Positions 60,682 through 64,000 of a DNA stretch of 64,000 bases are shown here, one piece after another; the stretch's first letter is position 1; the number at the start of each line of letters is the position of its first letter. The stretch comes from Microvirga zambiensis WSM3693 (GTDB taxonomy: Bacteria > Pseudomonadota > Alphaproteobacteria > Rhizobiales > Beijerinckiaceae). The translations under genes were made by a program, and so were the position numbers. The stretch spans positions 186,001 to 250,000 of the forward strand of contig NZ_JAERQD010000002.1 of the NCBI RefSeq assembly GCF_016735695.1, given 5' to 3'. Under the pieces are notes generated by a model. It was given only the letters and a program-made list of their open reading frames with translations. It was not told the DNA's origin and did no database searches.

Positions 60682-63294
60682 TCAATTCTTCGATCCTGAA
60701 CCGCTCCGATCGCGCTTCCGAGATGAGGCATTTCGTAACGGAAGCTTCTGATCCAGCTCCAGAAAACCTGCCCAAGGATCATCTCGCAGATGGGCAAGGC
60801 TGGTCGGAATGTTGGAGACCGTGAAGTGATCCGGCCGGAGCGAGGCGGAGAGCTCGTTCCAGGCCAGCGGTGTCGATACGGGGGCACCCGAGCGGGCGCG
60901 TGTGGAATAGGGCGCGACGGCCGTCGCGCCGCGCCCGTTGCGCAGAAAATCGACGAAAATCTTTCCCGCGCGGGCGCGCTTGGACATGGTGGCGACATAG
61001 CTGTCGGGGCTGTCGCCCGCCATGGCGACCGCAAGAGATTGCGCGAAGGATTTCACGTCGTCCCACCCAGCCTTGGGCCGGAGCGGCGCGACGACGTGCA
61101 GTCCCTTGCCTCCGGTCGTCTTGACGAAGCTCTCCAGGCCCGCATCGGCAAGCCGCTTGCGAACCTCCAGGGCGGCGTCGATCAGATCCGTCCAGGGCAC
61201 ATCCTCTGCCGGATCGAGATCCATGACGATCCGATCCGGCGCCTCGGGCTTTTGCATCGAAGAGCCCCAGGCATGAATCTCGAGAACGCCGGACTGCACC
61301 AGCGCGATCAGGCCCTCCACGTCGTCGATGAACAGGACTTCTTCGCCGGCGACAATCTTGTGGCGCACGGCTTTGCTCATGCCGTTCCAGGCGTGCTTCT
61401 GAAAAAAGCAGGATCCTCCTGTTCCGGACGGGCAGCGGACCAGCGAAAGGGGTCTGTTCGCGACGTGAGGCAGGATCCACCCCGCGATATCCGCGTAGTA
61501 TTCGGCGAGCCCCTGCTTGGTCAGACCCGTATCGGGCCAGAGCACCCGGTCTGGGTGGGTAAGGTGAAACGACGACGATGTTGGCAGGGAGTTTGCGTGG
61601 GGCGGGGCAGACTTCGCCGTCTCGCGAACGATCTCGCTCGGCTCCTTGTCCTCCCTGAGACCTTTATAGGACGCGTGGCGCAGGATGCCGTCATTGGTCC
61701 ATCCGCGAAACTCGACTTCTGCCACCAATTCCGGCTTCACCCAGCGAACGCCGCGTGCGGCGTCCCGCGAGAGCGCCGCCGAGAAAGGGGAGGCGGGTCG
61801 CTTCAATCGATCCAGATCGGCCCAGAGATCGCGCGCGAGCGTGGCGGAGAAGCCGGTCCCGACGCGTCCTACATGCACAAGGCGAACGTCCTCATAGACG
61901 CCTAGAACGAGAGAGCCGATGGCCTTCGGCGACACGGTCGAGGGCACGTAGCCTGCGATGACGAATTCCTGTCGTTGCGTGCATTTGGTTTTCTGCCAGT
62001 GCATGCCGCGACCGGCGAGATAGGGCTTGTCGCGATGCTTCGAGACGATCCCTTCCAGGCCTAGCCGACAGGCGTGGCGGATCATGGTTTCGCCGTCACC
62101 CTCGAGATGCGAGCTGTAGCGCAGGATCCCGCCGGCAGGCGCGTCCTCCAGCAGCGTCGCAAGAAGCGTCTTCCGCTCGATGAGAGGCATTCTCGTCAGA
62201 TCGAATCCGTCGAGATAAAGCAGATCGAAGGCGTAGAACACCATCCGATCCGTGCGCCCCGATTTCAAATCGGCCTGCAGCGATGCGAAACTCGAGAGTC
62301 CGGATTCCTCCTCGACGACGAGTTCCCCGTCGAGGAGTGCCGAGCCGAGCTTCAGGTTTCGGAGCGCGGCTGCAACCGGCTTGAATTTTGCGGTCCAGTC
62401 GAGACACTTGCGGGTCAGGAGCTTGATGCCCTTGCCATCGATCCGCGCCTGCAGGCGATAGCCGTCGAACTTGATCTCGTGAATCCACTCATCCCCATCG
62501 GGAGCTTCATCGACCAGAGTGGCGAGGCTGGGTTCGAGGAAGGTCCGCAGCAGCCCTTTGCGCGCATTCGGAAGGCGTGCGAGTGCGGGAAGCGGCCTCG
62601 GCTTCGTGCCGGTTGCCTTCGCGCGCGCCGCATGGTCCGGCCTGATCTGATCGGCCTTGGCGAGATCGTCATTCGTCTTGCCGGTGAGGACGGAGGTCAG
62701 TTCGGCGGAGACGATCTCCGGATCGTCTTTGGTCCTCGCATATTCGTCGTCGCTCTTGATCAGAAGCCATTGCTCCTTGCTCTCGCGGGGCTTTGCGCGC
62801 ATGCGAACGAGATGCCAGCGGCCCTTCAACCGCTGCCCGGCCAGCTCGAATTCGAGATGCCCTTTCGCATAGCCTCGATGCGCATCACCGATCGGTTTCC
62901 ATGTTCCCTCATCCCATACGATCATCGTGCCGCCGCCATATTCGCCGCGCGGGATCACACCTTCGAAGGTGAGGTATTCAATCGGGTGGTCTTCCGTGTG
63001 CACGGCGAGACGCTTCTCGCCTGAAACGAGGCTCGGGCCTCGCGTCACGGCCCAACTTTTCAAGACGCCGTCGAGCTCGAGCCGGAGGTCGAAGTGCAGG
63101 CGGCGGGCATCGTGTCGCTGAACGCAGAAGCGGTTCGCTCGCTGTCGCGCGACTTTGCCCTTCGGCTCGGAGGTTTCCGCGAAATTTCGCTTCGCCGCAT
63201 AGGCTTCGAGCGGGGCGGAGTGCCGTGCAGGATCGGCGGCACTGCGTCGCGAGGCGGTCTTGCTCGAGGATGCAGTCTTCTTTGCGCGGGCCAT
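60682..63294 (-). CDS. ligD: DNA ligase D (multifunctional NHEJ ligase)
   Basis: Repairs double-strand breaks with Ku. 870 residues in the order phosphoesterase-ligase-polymerase (as in Pseudomonas): 3'-phosphoesterase at about 45-195 (QRHDARRLHFDLRLE, with His61, His67 and Asp69), ATP-dependent ligase at about 245-545 with the adenylated Lys275 in HEIKFDGYR and the motifs DGELVV and EGIVSK, and an AEP polymerase at about 575-850 with the metal Asp692/Asp694 in VMDLDP. A basic N-terminal tail resembles that of the Ku C-terminus. It follows ku by 16 bases. Confidence 0.96.
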   Translation of the reverse strand: MARAKKTASSSKTASRRSAADPARHSAPLEAYAAKRNFAETSEPKGKVARQRANRFCVQRHDARRLHFDLRLELDGVLKSWAVTRGPSLVSGEKRLAVHTEDHPIEYLTFEGVIPRGEYGGGTMIVWDEGTWKPIGDAHRGYAKGHLEFELAGQRLKGRWHLVRMRAKPRESKEQWLLIKSDDEYARTKDDPEIVSAELTSVLTGKTNDDLAKADQIRPDHAARAKATGTKPRPLPALARLPNARKGLLRTFLEPSLATLVDEAPDGDEWIHEIKFDGYRLQARIDGKGIKLLTRKCLDWTAKFKPVAAALRNLKLGSALLDGELVVEEESGLSSFASLQADLKSGRTDRMVFYAFDLLYLDGFDLTRMPLIERKTLLATLLEDAPAGGILRYSSHLEGDGETMIRHACRLGLEGIVSKHRDKPYLAGRGMHWQKTKCTQRQEFVIAGYVPSTVSPKAIGSLVLGVYEDVRLVHVGRVGTGFSATLARDLWADLDRLKRPASPFSAALSRDAARGVRWVKPELVAEVEFRGWTNDGILRHASYKGLREDKEPSEIVRETAKSAPPHANSLPTSSSFHLTHPDRVLWPDTGLTKQGLAEYYADIAGWILPHVANRPLSLVRCPSGTGGSCFFQKHAWNGMSKAVRHKIVAGEEVLFIDDVEGLIALVQSGVLEIHAWGSSMQKPEAPDRIVMDLDPAEDVPWTDLIDAALEVRKRLADAGLESFVKTTGGKGLHVVAPLRPKAGWDDVKSFAQSLAVAMAGDSPDSYVATMSKRARAGKIFVDFLRNGRGATAVAPYSTRARSGAPVSTPLAWNELSASLRPDHFTVSNIPTSLAHLRDDPWAGFLELDQKLPLRNASSRKRDRSGSGSKN

Positions 63295-63310
63295 CGACGG
63301 GACTCAACCT

Positions 63311-64000
63311 TCAGCTTGCCTTCCGGGTTTGGCCACGCGCAGACGTGCGGCTTTTGCGGGCTGCCGACTTGGCAGGAGCGCGGCGCGCGCTCGTTTGAGG
63401 CGCGGTCTCCTTCGTCTTGCCCTTGGGCCGGTCCGCATCGACGCTTTTGCGCAGAGCGTCCATGAGGTTGACCACATTGGAGGGCTTGGGGGCCTGGGGT
63501 GTTTTCGGGGCGCGGCCGCCCTGTTTCGATTGGATCAGGTCGACGACCGCCTTCTCGTAGCGATCCTCGAATTGCGACGGGTCGAAATCGGCCGCCTTGG
63601 TTTCGATGATGTGTCCGGCGAGGTTCTTCATCTCGGCCGGCAGCTTTAGGGACGGGATGCCCTCGAAATAGGCATCCTCGCTGCGAACCTCGTAAGGGTA
63701 GCGCAGCAGCGTCGCCACGATGCCTTTGCCCAGCGGTTCGAGCAGGATCATCCGCTCGCGCCGGGCCATGACCACGCGGGCGATTCCGGCGCGCCCTTTC
63801 TCCTGCATGGCGTCGCGGATGACGGCGAAGGCCTCCTGCGCGACCTTGTCGTCCGGCGCGATATAATACGGCGTATCGAGATAGCGTTCATCCACCTGCT
63901 CGCGCGGCACGAAGCTCTCGATGTCGATGGTATGGGTGCTCTCGATCCGGATGGCTTCCAGTTCCTCGTCTTCCATGATGATGAACGAGCCTTTGCCGAT
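63311..64000 (-). CDS. ku: Ku protein (5' end outside window)
   Basis: DNA-end-binding ring protein of bacterial NHEJ, partner of LigD. About 229 residues of its C-terminal part are visible, beginning GKGSFIIMEDEELEAIRIES: the core domain (TIDIESFVPREQVDERYLDT, YYIAPDDKVAQEAFAVIRDA), the RERMILLEPLGKGIVATLLR strand, PAEMKNLAGHIIETKAADFD, and a Lys/Arg/Ala-rich tail of about 60 residues that extends beyond the minimal Ku core. The start lies to the right of the window. Confidence 0.95.
   Translation of the reverse strand: MGKGSFIIMEDEELEAIRIESTHTIDIESFVPREQVDERYLDTPYYIAPDDKVAQEAFAVIRDAMQEKGRAGIARVVMARRERMILLEPLGKGIVATLLRYPYEVRSEDAYFEGIPSLKLPAEMKNLAGHIIETKAADFDPSQFEDRYEKAVVDLIQSKQGGRAPKTPQAPKPSNVVNLMDALRKSVDADRPKGKTKETAPQTSARRAPAKSAARKSRTSARGQTRKAS

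Overview
The window looks like a chromosomal segment of an alphaproteobacterium of the order Hyphomicrobiales, probably the Methylobacterium/Microvirga/Bosea neighbourhood. The reasons are the high GC content, DUF1236 and DUF6894 proteins, two ECF sigma/anti-sigma pairs, an alpha-r8/MmgR-like sRNA, a GcrA-type zinc domain and palindromic intergenic repeats with a CCCACTTTTGGG-type core. The genus is an inference. I see no rRNA, tRNA, insertion sequence, phage or CRISPR array.

Layout. 1-900: start of a TolQ/ExbB proton channel and a secreted partner. 1.3-1.6 kb: a possible 33-residue membrane peptide and a REP-like element. 1.7-7.2 kb: a TRAP transporter (dctPQM) with an altronate/galactarate-type dehydratase, divergent from a GntR/FCD regulator with a perfect 12-bp palindrome at its start codon. 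7.3-11.5 kb: 1-Cys peroxiredoxin, persulfide-dioxygenase-like metallo-hydrolase, DUF2270, universal stress protein, SPW-repeat protein and a small ABM-like protein. 11.6-16.6 kb: complete branched-chain 2-oxoacid dehydrogenase operon (E1a, E1b, E2, E3). 16.6-21.2 kb: a subtilase with an Asn/Gly-rich tract, an ECF sigma/anti-sigma pair and two DUF1236 secreted proteins, several behind matching GGAAT-N17-CGTT promoters. 21.3-26.6 kb: three NarL-type response regulators (two with damaged acidic pockets), a RraA-like/HpcH aldolase pair and one sensor kinase.

27.0-37.4 kb: a 2391-residue secreted animal-type haem peroxidase with RTX repeats, followed by its type I secretion ABC and HlyD proteins. 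37.5-43.4 kb: DMT exporter, DoxX, MFS_3 exporter, YtcJ-like amidohydrolase and isochorismatase-family hydrolase. 43.5-54.7 kb: an aldose/aldonate catabolic cluster (KDGal kinase, two enolase-superfamily dehydratases, IclR regulator fused to an SMP-30 lactonase, sugar ABC transporter, SDR dehydrogenase, DapA-family aldolase). Together these predict uptake, oxidation to a lactone, hydrolysis, dehydration to a 2-keto-3-deoxy acid, then phosphorylation or cleavage.

54.7-58.9 kb: small secreted proteins, TerC, DUF2076, and an ECF sigma/anti-sigma/BI-1 operon. 59.8-60.6 kb: a likely sRNA and an overlapping DUF6894/mini-GcrA gene pair. 60.7-64 kb: the NHEJ genes ligD and ku (ku cut by the right edge).

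The strongest leads are the IclR-SMP-30 fusion with an IclR-type palindrome in its divergent promoter, the ECF regulon with repeated promoters, the stand-alone GcrA-like zinc protein overlapping DUF6894, and the self-contained RTX peroxidase secretion operon. All calls rest on reading the sequence and recalled family knowledge; no searches were run.
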